The notes beneath the pieces were generated by a model. The model saw only the letters and a program-made list of their open reading frames with translations. It was not told the DNA's origin and searched no databases. Positions 10,403-21,547 of a DNA stretch of 64,000 nt are shown here, in pieces. Within the stretch, counting starts at the first letter, position 1. Each line of letters begins with the position of its first letter. The translations under genes were made by a program, and so were the position numbers. The stretch lies in contig JAHLWZ010000417.1 in NCBI GenBank assembly GCA_020536535.1, forward strand, positions 1,768 through 65,767. The letters run 5' to 3'. This DNA is from Pelomyxa schiedti (taxonomy: Eukaryota > Evosea > Pelobiontida > Pelomyxidae).

Positions 10403-10435
10403 GTTAAACCCAAAACAAAAATATTATTATTATTG

Positions 10436-10600
10436 GGTCGAGTGAGGGCAATGGGGAAATGCACCACACGAGCCAGGGGATATCCGCAACCAACACGATC
10501 GTACATCAGCCCAATCTCCTCTCACCCTCCCCAGATTTATCTTCATCATTCCCGACAAAAAAAGGGTCTTTTTTTCGGGGGAAGTAAATTGTGGGATGGA
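10436..10600 (-). repeat. Interspersed repeat R, copy 5
   Basis: Inverted relative to copy 1, GGATATCC type. It runs from GGTCGAGTGAGGGCAATGG to GTAAATTGTGGGATGG and is very similar to copy 4, about 330 bp away. The sequence from 10600 to about 10738 shows nothing recognisable. Confidence 0.85.
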
Positions 10601-11171
10601 AATGGTGTACCCCGCAGTCAGCCTAGTCGCGTGTGAGTTGTGTGTGGTTCCCTTTTCGGTGGTGTTGGTCTCTGTGGGACCTTCGAGGTGGTGTGGGTTC
10701 TCTTGGTAGCAAATTGTGATGCCGATCCAAATTTGGAGGCTGGCCATTTCTTTATCATTCCAAACTAAGACACGCTTTGCCGGACGTGCGTAGTGTGGAA
10801 CCACCAGCCATGAACCCAAACGACGGCGGCGTTGAGACGCCGACGCAGGGGACTGCGTATGTTAAACTGCAATTGAAAAAAATACGAGCAATTTAAATGA
10901 ATGCAGTGCATTCAAGAAGCCAACAAACACAAACACAATAAAAAAACAGAAGCACGGAGGCTAGTTCTTGTGGAAGTGGCACGGGAAACTCACTGGTTGT
11001 TGTTGGTGAGGCTGAGGCGACTACAGTATCGACAAAAGTTCAGGCTGATAATGGGTGTGTTTGACTTGAATCACATAGAAGAAAGTAACTCAAATCAGAA
11101 TCGCTGGTTGTGAGGGGAAAGAACAGCAGAGCAAACGGGCTTTTGGTCATACTCTCTTTCAAATTGATACG

Positions 11172-13919
11172 ATGTGGCGAATTGTATACAGAACGCTTTT
11201 CGGGAAGCAAGACAGAAAACGGAAGCTCACAGACATTCCAGAGGCATTCTGTGACTGCAAGAGGAAAAGGCAATCTCTCCAATGGAGGACAACATGGGCA
11301 GTTGCACACCTGATGCACTTTAAAAGTGAGCAGCTCATGTTCGTTGTGAAGATGGCAGAAGTGTTCTATCCTTTTAGCCTCGGCAAGGCGATCAAGTGGC
11401 TCCAAAGTCGAGTGGGGAGTATCTCCAACATGATCAACGTGTGTGCCACACATGGGGCCCCGAACGTGGCCATTGGGTGCTTGCTGCCAATGTATCAATC
11501 CAGGTTTCACTGTCTTCCGAGTGTCACACCAGGTTTTTCTGCATTTTTTCTTCGTACTTGTTATTTTATGACTGACAAGTAAGTTTCCACAGGTGCATTT
11601 CTTTACGCCATTGCCCATGGACAGTCTGAGTTCCTTGATGCGTGGCAGAGGGAGGTCTCGGTCCTGCCTGCAGATGGCCTTGAGGACATGGGCGTAAAGA
11701 AGAATACGAATCACAAGAACCTCCGTGTCGCTATTTGCATGGGAATTTCTATTGCGAGTCAATCAATGCTCGAGGCAAAAAACAAAGAAGAAGAAGAAGA
11801 AGTATCACAGCTGGAAGTGCGAACGACGCAGCTGGTCTCCACTCTTATGGTATGCACCCCGGTCAATGAGGACATCCAGCAAGTTGGAGAGTTGCTTGAA
11901 ATTGCGAGTTTCACAGGAGCTTCCCCGTTGATTGAAACAATACTAGCACTCCCGCAAGGAGCCCAATTCCTTCACGATGAAGCCACCCATGCACTCAAGG
12001 CGAGTGCTTTCTGCAGTGCAGCAGCGGGTGGACACACAGAGGTGTTCCAACTGCTTTTGAATGCAGTGCCAAGGACGTCAACGTATTCCCTGACGAACTT
12101 CAGCACGTCGGTGCTAACATCAGCGTGCACTACCGAGAAGAGCTTCGGTCGAACTTGCAAGGCGATCCTACGCATCGTAGCCGCTGATCCCTCACGCTGG
12201 GACAAAGCACAAATCCCAGAGGAGTTCTTGACGCGCAAATGGGCTCCTTTCGTGAAGTCCACGGTCGCGTCGGCTGCATCCCGTGCTGGGATGTGGGGCA
12301 CAGTGAAAAAGATTCTCTGCCCCGAGTTCAGCGAAACCGATGAGGGCATCCAATCGAATCTCCCTGTCCTCTTGCACAACATTGCCAGGCGCAACGCCGA
12401 TGATGTGGCTACACCTATTTTCGAGGAAATACTTGTACGTTGGCGAAAGCGCAACACGGCACCGCTGCCCAAAGACACTCTTTATGGGCTTCTCAACGCA
12501 GCATGCACTCGCAATAACGACGCCGTCTTCAATTTGCTTGTCGCGCAGCCCGAGATCAGTGCCGACATCAACAGAGCCTTGTCAGAATTGCTTGTTTCCG
12601 CGTTGTCCCCAAACGTTCTGCACCACTTTCACAAGCTGTCAGAGGACTTAATTGGGATCCCCAAGGATGTTATTGCATCGATTGCAATGAAGGAAGGCTC
12701 GATTAGCCACTACTTGGTGCCACCAAAGACTTTCAAGGTGGCTGATGCTTTGCTGCCATTCATCAGGGAACAGGCCAAGGGCAATCCACAAACCGGCGAC
12801 CCTGGGTTCAAGATGAACGTGGTGCTTTGGGAGTTGGTAAGGAAGGGTTGCAGTGGAGATGCGTTCCTGTGGTTGGACCAGAACAACCTCCTCACCTGGG
12901 ACATGATCCAGTACCCCGTCATCTTCTTTCAAGCCCTCCTGAAGTTGCGGCCAGTGCCTAAAAAAGGGGGTTCAGATTGCTTTACCATTGGATACCGAAA
13001 GCTGAATAAACATATTCTAGGATTGCAAGGTGTCATTACTCCGGTAGCAAACTCACTGCTTTCACTCCCTGGCCTTGACTTGGAGATGGCACTTCTCAAA
13101 GCTCAAAATGTGTGGCCTGTCACGCTTTATCTGTTGAGCACCATTGACAGCGGTGACGATGACGACTACTATCTCGCTGATACGATTGCCGAGTATGTTG
13201 ACAACTTCTTGACTGTACAGATGCTATCTGATGCTGTGTTCGTCGACCTGAGTTTGTCAGGAAAGTATTTCAGCATGGACGAGGTCACGACAGGGTTGCC
13301 ATCCCTTTTTGACTGGCTTGTGGAAATCTGCTCCTATGAAACCATTGTGCCCAAGTTGTATGAGTTTTTCCATGACGGCGGTGGGGCAGTTCTTGCCAAA
13401 CACCCCGATCGAGCAGGTGTTAAGGACTTCCAGCGAAAAGCGGCTTGTCTATTGGGAAGGATCTCTCGAGACCTTGGATCGCCTGGCTATGGAGTTCCTC
13501 ACCTTCAGGGGGCTACTTTAGTCTTTCCTGGCGTTGTTAGTTGTCCAGCACAAAGGAAGCCCAAAAGGCGCTATCACGTAGCTCCCAGGAAAAGGAACCA
13601 TAGCAATGCACCGGAAACAGGTGTTATACTTCCACCCTCACAACGTGGTGGTGGTGGTGGTGGTGCTCCCAGCAGTGCCTCTGTTTCCACTCCTACCACA
13701 CTCACAAGGGATAAGGATGGTTTCCTTATACCCCCTCTGCCCTCTGTCTTTCCCAAAAACCAGCAGTCCTCCAAAGAACCACCACCGGCAGCACTTTGTT
13801 CAAACACAGGCACCAACAAAAGTGGTGGAGAAAATGATGATGACGACTTGGTAACTGAGACTCATGATGTGGCACCAACAGGCCCCTCTCCCAAAGTCCA
13901 GAGGCTCAACAATCCCTAA
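11172..13919 (+). CDS. Ankyrin-like protein of unknown function, intact copy
   Basis: Two exons (11172-11532 and 11593-13919), split by a 60-nt GT-AG intron, encode about 895 residues. I do not recognise the family. The N-terminal half has degenerate helical repeats resembling ankyrin repeats (AFCSAAAGGHTEVFQLLLNA; ASFTGASPLIETIL). The middle is alpha-helical with a strongly conserved block, LWELVRKGCSGDAFLWLDQ. The C-terminus (from about residue 760) is low-complexity, Pro/Ser/basic, with a glycine run and a conserved end motif, GPSPKVQRLN. Motif similarity to the left copy is high through residue 700, so the protein is, or was, under constraint. There is no signal peptide or membrane segment. 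Exon 1 may not be the true first exon. Confidence 0.85.
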
Positions 13920-13933
13920 AGGGCAAAAGAGAT

Positions 13934-13951
13934 GGTGTCGGGGGCCCGACA
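13934..13951. repeat. Small hairpin behind the right gene copy
   Basis: TGTCGGG, two bases, then CCCGACA forms a 7-bp stem 15 nt after the stop codon. The left copy has a different, longer hairpin behind its stop (5999-6038). It is too short to be strong evidence alone. Confidence 0.5.
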
Positions 13952-14083
13952 AAAATCAAAAATATGAAAATCAGACCTTTTTCACGAGTGAACTTGTGAC
14001 CAAGTAGTCAGTCGGTCGTAGTGGCTTTGCAATTCTAACACACATACGCCGAACGAGAACAGAAGTTGGTGGTTTGTCTTCCA

Positions 14084-14262
14084 TCCCACAATTTAGTTCT
14101 GAGGAAGAAAGAACCCTTTTTTTATCGGGAATGATGAAGAGACATTTTGGGGGGAGGGTGAGAGGAGATTGGGCTGATGTACGATCGTGTTGGTTGCGGA
14201 TATCCCCTGGCTCGTGTTGTGCATTTCCCCATTGCCCTCACTCAAACCCCAAATCAATCAAA
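14084..14262 (+). repeat. Interspersed repeat R, copy 6
   Basis: Same orientation as copy 1 and nearly identical to it, including CCCACAATTTAGTTCTGAGG at the start and the GGATATCCCC core. It lies downstream of the intact ankyrin-like gene, matching copy 2 behind the left gene copy. Confidence 0.87.
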
Positions 14263-14377
14263 CAATAAATAAAAATGCATAAATAATTTTTTTTGCTCCA
14301 ATTCCTCCTCGATTTGGTATCGTGAACGCCATTGAGTTGGACGGAATGAATATATTAAGAGACATTGGTTATATATT

Positions 14378-14607
14378 TCTCTTTGAGTTGGATAGCACAA
14401 TTTTTCTGTTAGGGGAAAATAGATTTTTCTCGTGAACAGCAGGGTTCTGGGCCCCCAGCAGTGCCCCTTGGGCAATGCTCGACAACACTCAGCAACACTA
14501 CCACACACCCACGGGCAAGCAGGCCCTGTTGGTGAGATATCGAAAAAAAAAATTAAATTTCTCAGTCTTTTTTGACGGTAAAATTGTGTTATCCAACTCA
14601 AAGAGAT
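14378..14607. mobile_element. MITE-like element with terminal inverted repeats
   Basis: CTCTTTGAGTTGGATAGCAC plus AATTTT (from about 14380) is mirrored by AAAATTGTGTTATCCAACTC plus AAAGAG (to about 14606), with one mismatch over about 26 bp. The interior of about 175 bp has no coding frame and includes GGGCCCCC and A-rich stretches. Size and structure fit a nonautonomous DNA transposon. I could not define a target-site duplication with certainty. It lies in the 3' flank of the USP48-like gene. Confidence 0.65.
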
Positions 14608-14685
14608 ATTATGTGGCAAACTTGGGAGTTCGTTGCTGGCCCCCTGGCATACATACAACTTTTTAAAATTCCAAAACTGGCCAGG

Positions 14686-17600
14686 TCATAGGGCACCATC
14701 GCACATTTCACAGGATGTGGCCTTGAGGGGGTTGATAAAGGTGCAACTGGGACAGGGCTTTCCTTTTGGGGCAGCCGTTTGTGTTGTTGGGGGAGGTGGC
14801 TTGGGCATTGGTGTGCTGGATAGACCGGTTCCTATTTGTTTTTGTTAATTGGTGGTGAAAGCCCCCAGGTTGGTGGGTACCTTCAAATGCAAGTGCTCTC
14901 TTGGTGGTAGATGCCGGCGGAGCACCGCCGAGCTCTTCCATAATTGTGGGATCGTCTTCATCAAGCTGGTTGGAATGTGAGTCAATCCGGTTGATTGATG
15001 AGAAATCCGTACCTCAGCCACTGTGATTGTGCTGGTCTGAGAGACTTTGTTCTCTCCAAGGGTGCCTGTTTTCAGTTCGGTGGTTTTCCGTGTTACGGGA
15101 TTAACAAATGTGAGCCGTTGCCTCACTGGCTCGATTTCCTTGTGAGTTTGTCAAAAAAAAAAAGGTTTCTCAAGAGGAAAAGGAAACCATCTCCTGAAGA
15201 ATGAGCAGTCTCAATTCCGATACTGGAGTTGTGGAACTCACTTTTATCCTTTTCACTGGACTTTGTTATGGCATGATGAGAACTTTAAAAAGCTTACTTG
15301 GTTGTGAGAGCCAAAGTCTTGAACCTGAAGCTTTTTTTTTTTTTTTTTCTTTTTTCACAAACAAACAAACAAACAAACAAACAAACAAACAAACAAACAA
15401 ACAAACAAACAAACAAAAAAACTGGGCACATAGGGAGTACCTTTAGTTACTTCGAGGTACTCATCCACAAAGTTAAACTTCTCAGCCATACTTTCCTGAG
15501 CAGATTGAGAAACACACTCCTCACACAGATCCGGGGTCAGTGCGTAGTCAACTTGGCTTCCATTCCAGTATGATGAGTAGTTTCTGTTTGTATTGATTCG
15601 GAGAACTATCTTGGAGCCTTCTTTCAGGGAGTACCTGGTATGGGATCTCAGTTTAGGAACTGCAGTTCATGTCTTCACTCACACCTCTCAACCAAAATAG
15701 AGAAAAGTTTCTCAGGGAGAATGCGAAACGGGGAAGATTCTGCATTACAACTAACAAACTGCATCGTGAAGACCTTTTCAATGACGTTGATGCCCACTTT
15801 ATTGTGCTGGCAAACGAATTTACTATTGTCTATAGGACCGGGCCGGGAGGCACTAAATTCGTTCATGATAGGAGGACATGGGAAGGTAGGTCACCTCATC
15901 GAGTCACGGGAAGAAGTGTATGAAGACCAGATCTGATACCATGCAGAAGAAACCAAGCAGTATCTTGGGTTATTTTCACATCGTGGGAGGTGTAGTGATG
16001 GGATTCTTACTGTGTTCGTTCTTGGATATCATATGGATACCGTATGAAAGAATTTCCAATGTCAAAGTACTCGTTATTCTTTGTTTTGAAAAGTCAGAAA
16101 GGAGCTAGACAGAGGAAAACTCGCACCAGGTGGTTTGTAATGCGTACAGAATCGTTCCTCTTTCGTTCATAGTCTTTCCGACAGTCACGGCACTCAGTAT
16201 CTTGGTGGTATAGAGTTTGATCTGGGCGAATTGTACCCTCACACTGTGTCAAAAAATACTCCCAAATCTTGTTTATGGCATTACTACATCAATTAAATTC
16301 TGGAAGTATTAACTTCGTCCGAAATTAGTTTGGCATTATCAAGGGGGAAAAGTTTTTTGTGCTTGCAAAGAATATCTTCAGTAAGCTGCACTACAGGAAT
16401 CCTAGTGGAAGCGGATGTTTCCTTAAAACCTTCTCAAGGTAAGTGCAGAGACTAACGTCGAACGTCTTACGCTCTATAAATTTCCTGCTGATATGATACC
16501 CTTGTGAAACATACTGCGACTCAAGTCTGTGTTGCATGTCACTCTTCATCTCTTTCATCTGCTTCAAAGAATCTCTTCTGGCAATCCAGGTCTGTTAGGA
16601 ATAAGCACAGTGGAGAATATATATGTATGGTACTTCGAGGCACAGTAGACAGCAGTGCTCATGGGACAATGCAGGACCTCCACCATAAGTAGCGTGGAAC
16701 ATCTCCCAAACAGGCTAGCACTTCTTTAAGGGAAATACTAGAGGAAGGCAAGAGTACCACACTGATTCTCTTCATGTGTGTGGTTGCCCCTTTCTCAAGT
16801 TTGGCATTGCCATGCTCACAGACCAGAGAGGCATTATCAATTGGAGGGATTGCTGCCTGCCCTCCTGACATCCAATTTCTTAGCCATCCAACTTCAATCC
16901 AGTGGTATTCCGTTTCAGACTGAGATGGTATTTTCTATACAGAACGTAAATGAGCTTTCGATGTCACTTGCTATACGTCATGTATTGTGGAGTATAGTTG
17001 AAGGTATGATCTTGCTGACTCCTGGTGATCCCTCTCTTCTATGGTGAGCTCATAGTATTTTTTTTCAAGCTCCACATTCTCTGCAGTAATCTGCTCTATC
17101 ACTTTATGCTATTAGATTCGATTGGAAACCAACAAAGAAACATGACAAAACAAAAGAAGTTCGTGGAGTTGTGTCAGGAATAGTATGTGACTTATTTTGG
17201 TAAAACAGCATATATGGTGTTTCGTCTGTTCGATAACTATGTTAGCAAATAACTTTTTTTTTTGCTTCATCACTCACTTGTTTCTGTAAGAGGAGGTGGA
17301 AATTCAGGACACTGAGTTATTCGGAGATCATCACATTTCCACCACATGTCAGTAGACCTAAAAACAAAATAAAATAAAACCCTAAAAACAAGAGGAAAAT
17401 TGTACCTGTCCAGTACATAGGCAATATAGTGCCCGCCTTCAGCAAAAATTAAACGGTGTTCCAAAAAAAATTACGTCACTACCATGAATAGAAACACCAA
17501 TGTGAGAAAGGACTGCAAATAACTCATAGCGGTGTGGATGTGTTGCATCTTTTTGATGGAGAGCACTGTCACTTAAAAATTCTTTCATTGACAACTTGGT

Positions 17601-19661
17601 TTCAATTTTTATAGAGTCCATTAACTGAGTAGTATGTAAAAAAAAAGCCAAGAAAGGGAAAGAAAAAAACCTTTTCTTCCTTGGACGATTCTGTATTGAA
17701 AGAAAATCTCATCAAATGTAATTTAAGGACCTTATCACTTCTTAGAATTCGAAGGAGCTTACAGAATAATACCCCTGGTAACCTGGAAATTCTAGTAGCA
17801 CGCATAATTGTACCACGACTGCAACCACACAAATGAAACCTAATAATAATTCTCACTTTAGGACTGCGATTCAGTAAACAAACCCACTCAATTCCTCCTC
17901 TTTGAAGTAATCATGAAGGCAACCTTGGAGGCTGTGATGTCCCTAAATGAGGATAACTACTATGTGCAAGGATGAAAGGCTCACCTTGATATTGAGTTTT
18001 ATCTCGAAAAAGGGATCTTTGGAAGGCACATATTTCCTACAATTTGTGCACTTGGTTGAGTACTCAACATAACCTGAAGTTAGGTGATTCAGGAAAAGAC
18101 ATGGCGGACATGGCGTCTGAAAACCTGTCACAAGATATTGAAAGGCATTTAAAAGTTCACCAGGGTGCGACTTCACAAACTGTTCCTCTATTCTCCCCAT
18201 AAGGAGACTGTAAAATCTAAGTCAAGTGAGCATAGCCCATAAAAAGATATTGATGAATTACTCGTGGGGATCCTGCTGTGTAGAAGTAGATATTTGAAGA
18301 GTAGATGCAAAGGTTTCAGGGGATAAAGACTTTTGTACAGATAATTTCATCGCTAGTAGTAGTCCCTGCAAATCGGTGCATATTTTTTTCCTCAATTCAC
18401 TTAATGGGTCATCTTTTTTTGGCCCAACCTTGTAAGAGTTGAGTACATGTAATTGTACGCCATATACTTACAAGTAAAGAAGGGTCTAAGAGGAGCAGGA
18501 GGTTAAAAAGATTTGTATCTCCAAAAATGCACTGAAGAACCGAATTCATGTAGCAGGTTGAACCAAGGTTCTATTGACAGTTTAGTGGTAGGTCTTTGTA
18601 TCGCTAAGAGATACCTGCAACCCAATAAAAGGATGTGTCAGTGGACAGTCTATCTGCAATGTACTTCTTGGATTTGGTTTATGGGATGAACTTCCCTTTC
18701 GCCCACTTGGTGGAGCAGAAGAAGACACTGAAGAGGAACCTGTAGTGGAGGAACTGGCTAAATCACTCAGCTTGACCCTCAGGCCATCTTGGCAAACAAT
18801 GACTGGCTTCGCTACTGATGCTGTAGGGACCACTGCTGTGGAGGTCGTGTTGGACACAGGTTTCGTAGAGGAACTCTTTGAGAAGCGGGAGGAACTTGAG
18901 GTCAATTTTGAAAAGAGTGAGGAACTTGATGAAGTTAATGGAGTTGCTTGTGGCGTGGCAGTGGTAGTGGTAGTGGTAGTAGTAGTAGTAGCAGTAGCTT
19001 TGGCAGCTGAAGCAGCTGCAGAAGCATCAGCTGCAGCTTTTTTGTGGCGCCATCGTGAAACCAATGATGCCACTTCTTCAGCAGACACATCCTCTCCAGG
19101 AACAACCTAAGGAAAAGAATATATCAGCTCATACTTATGGAATTTATGGAGAATGACAATTGGGTCAACAGCTAGTCCCACAAAGCAATTTGGATTTTTC
19201 GCACAGTTGACGCCTGTTTTGCGGCTGGATTCTGAAGAACTTGCCGAAGTGAAGGAAGACCCATAATTTGAGCTGTAGATGTGCTCCCAGTCTTTGCACT
19301 GTGGGTCACGAATTCGGTACACAAGGTCCATCAATTCTCTCTCTATTTGAAAAAACCAAAATAAATTGACTGATCTTCCATAACATTTTGCCCAAAACAA
19401 CAGAAACACCCACAATTCTCAGCTCGGCACAGACAAGCCCCCAACACATAAAGTATTTGAGAACAGCAAAAAAAAAAAAAAAACCAAAACCCACTCCGCC
19501 ATCAAATACATACTGGCTTCGACGGGATTGAAGTAAGATCTGGCCGAATACCCATTCCGATCGGCTGCATCGTCGGCCGTTGCACTGTGTTTGACCAAGT
19601 CAGACACCAACCGGTCGAGCCTCTCCTTTCTCCTGCCACTACTCCCATAATAGTACGACAT
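14686..19661 (-). CDS. USP48: USP48-like ubiquitin-specific protease
   Basis: This many-exon gene starts MSYYYGSSGRR at 19661. It has the USP48-type lead NCAKNPNCFVGL, a Ser/Thr/Ala-rich insertion, the cysteine box NLGSTCYMNSVLQC (exon 18570-18472), QQDPHEFYSLLMGRIEEQF, the zinc-ribbon CTNCRKYVPS, LKLHLMRFSFN, and the histidine box GGHYIAYVLDR, so the catalytic residues are present. DUSP-like segments follow (IDNASLVCEHG; IDNSKFVCQH), then a ubiquitin-like segment (RIKVSSTTPVSELRLLIL). The last exon ends in a RanBP2/NZF-type zinc finger (CPSC, then CEMC) and the stop at 14686. It removes ubiquitin from substrates. Animal USP48 ends after the ubiquitin-like domain, so the zinc finger looks additional. 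Several inner exon borders remain unresolved. Confidence 0.9.
15358..15417. repeat. (CAAA)15 microsatellite in a USP48 intron
   Basis: Fifteen perfect CAAA units (plus strand) lie next to a T-rich tract at 15331-15355. They are inside the intron that separates the DEYLEVTK exon from the ubiquitin-like exon of the USP48-like gene. Length polymorphism is likely. Confidence 0.95.
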
Positions 19662-19839
19662 CAGGCGTGCCTATCCACCAATGTGCAACTGTCTCCGAGA
19701 TAGTAGTGCTAGTCACTGGTTTCTTGGTTGTGTGCCTTGTATTTGGGTGTCACAAAACGGTCAGGTTGGTGGAAGAAGAACTTTTAATTTGTTTGTTTTT
19801 CAGAAAAAGCGTTCTCGTAAGTGGGGTTTTTTTTTTTCA

Positions 19840-21302
19840 TCAGACTGAGGACAGAGGAGACTGGGAGTTGGCGAGGGTGATGGAGTGGAGGAGAAGGTCC
19901 CAGAATTTGGGCACGTTGACTGACCTGGCAACGAGGACGTTTTTGGGCTTATGGGACATTCCGTAGATATCACAGATAGTCTCACCAGCACACAAATCAC
20001 TGCTGGTTTCTATATCTACTCTCATCTTGGTTGTGGTAAATAGTCCGGGATCAATCACATAGGCTACAGCAAGAGGGTCTTGATTTTTTTATTTTGTTGT
20101 GTTTGTTTGTGTTTTGTTCTCACTGTTAGCACTGTGATATATATGTTTTGGTGGGTGCAGCTTACCGTGAAGGGGAGGGAAGTCGAAGCCAAATACGGTT
20201 TTATATGATTCTGAAAAGAACATCAAGAGTTCTCCAAGGAAAGCAGAGTACGTTGTGCCCAGTTGAACAATCCGCTGCTTGACTTCGGGCGTAACAAGAA
20301 CCTGTGACAGGTGAGCATCTCAAGTGGCAAAATCAATTCGTACAGTATGGCTGACATCAATGGGAACCATTACAATATCGACTCCTGATTCGAAAACCAT
20401 CCTTGCAGCCTCTGGATCAACCTGGTATGTGGTCTGTAAGAGATAATATATGCAAGGAATCTAACAAGAATGTTGAATTCGGCTGAGGGTGTAATGTTAC
20501 CGCATCCTATTGCGCCTCCTAATGAATTTACTATTACGGGTGAAGAATAAAAAATAAGAGGATGCACCCAAGAGTACTATTTTTTCGATATGCTCCTTGC
20601 ACTCTGGAAACAGTGATAAAAGTAATGCTACATTCGTGAGACAGGCTGTAGCCACAAGAATAATTGGTTCGGGTGAGGCCAGAATTACATCAGCCATATC
20701 TAACAAAGGTGATCCTTACAAAACATATGGCTTTGCATCTGTCATACGCAATACAGCTTTTTTGGCTAGAGGGAGCTTTGTGGGAGGGGGAAGTTTGAAG
20801 TTGCTATCCAGCCCCGAAATTCCGTGTATCTCAGGACAAATACGAGATGGTCTCATCAGAGGGAATGCCTGACCCTTAACAACATCTGTACGGAGTCACA
20901 TTTTGGTAAGGTAAGTGGAAATACAAGGTCTATACACTGGCTCACATTCTCGCATACATACCGACATTTATACCAGATAACTCGCACATCCGCAGAGCAT
21001 TGCGAGTGGTATTTTCGACGGTTTGGTTTCCTGCCACAGTAGAAATTCCCAGCAGTTCTATAGCCTCATTTGTCCCTGGTTGTGTACAACACAAATTAAT
21101 TTTTAAAAATGTGTACGAGTTAGAAACAAAATAAATGCGAGTCTCGTTCAAACCTGCTAGAATGATTGCGAATGCATCGTCGTGACCTGTTGGAATTCAG
21201 CTTTTACTTCTAGGTCCTCAAAACAAACAGAGGCCCCTGAAAGACAAACGTACCAGGGTCGCAATCTAGCCACACCTTGCGCCTATGTGGGGTGCTGGAC
21301 AT
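19840..21302 (-). CDS. Inosine-uridine preferring nucleoside hydrolase
   Basis: Exon 1 starts MSSTPHRRKVWLDCDPG at 21302 and is interrupted by an intron right inside the calcium-binding DxDxGxDD loop, which continues GHDDAFAIILA in the next exon. Later exons give LLGISTVAGNQTVENT, EIHGISGLDS, LVATACLTNVALLLSLFPE, IGCGNITPSAEFNI and QVDPEAARMVFESGV, all in the family order, and a C-terminal part ending at 19840. The enzyme hydrolyses ribonucleosides to base and ribose in purine and pyrimidine salvage. Mammals lack it, while protists and bacteria commonly have it. It is tandem with USP48 (178 bp apart) and divergent from the ELAPOR-like gene. Confidence 0.92.
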
Positions 21303-21547
21303 GAGCCGTAGAGTGATTTATGGGAAGGTCCTGTGTGTTGTCGCCTCTCTGGTGGTTCCCAGGAGTCCCAAAGGCTCCCAAACGAAGGAAATATCCCAAG
21401 TGTGCATTCTCCCATCGTCAACCAACTCGGTACCTCTCACTCACAGACCCCCAGGGAGGATTCACTGAACGAAGTGTTGAACTATTTCTATTTAGGGAGA
21501 CCGAGAGATGTTGCGCACACGGGGTATTGACTACCGAGACAATTGAA
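21303..21547. promoter_or_regulatory. Shared intergenic region of two divergent genes
   Basis: Only 245 bp separate the nucleoside hydrolase start (minus) from the proposed ELAPOR-like start (plus), so both promoters must lie here or overlap the genes. No TATA box or other named element stands out. Confidence 0.5.

Larger units (their letters stand above)
10738..14262 (+). repeat. Right arm of a large inverted duplication
   Basis: Inverse counterpart of 5810-9206. It holds the distal block (10770-10860), the upstream region, the intact ankyrin-like gene and repeat R copy 6 in the matching order. The spacer between the arms is about 1.5 kb, filled by repeats and fragments. Confidence 0.82.

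Noticed and set aside
15358-15417. CAAA array as a telomeric repeat or CRISPR-like array
   Set aside because: Pure tetranucleotide with no spacers, lying inside an intron of USP48. There is no sign of a chromosome end.
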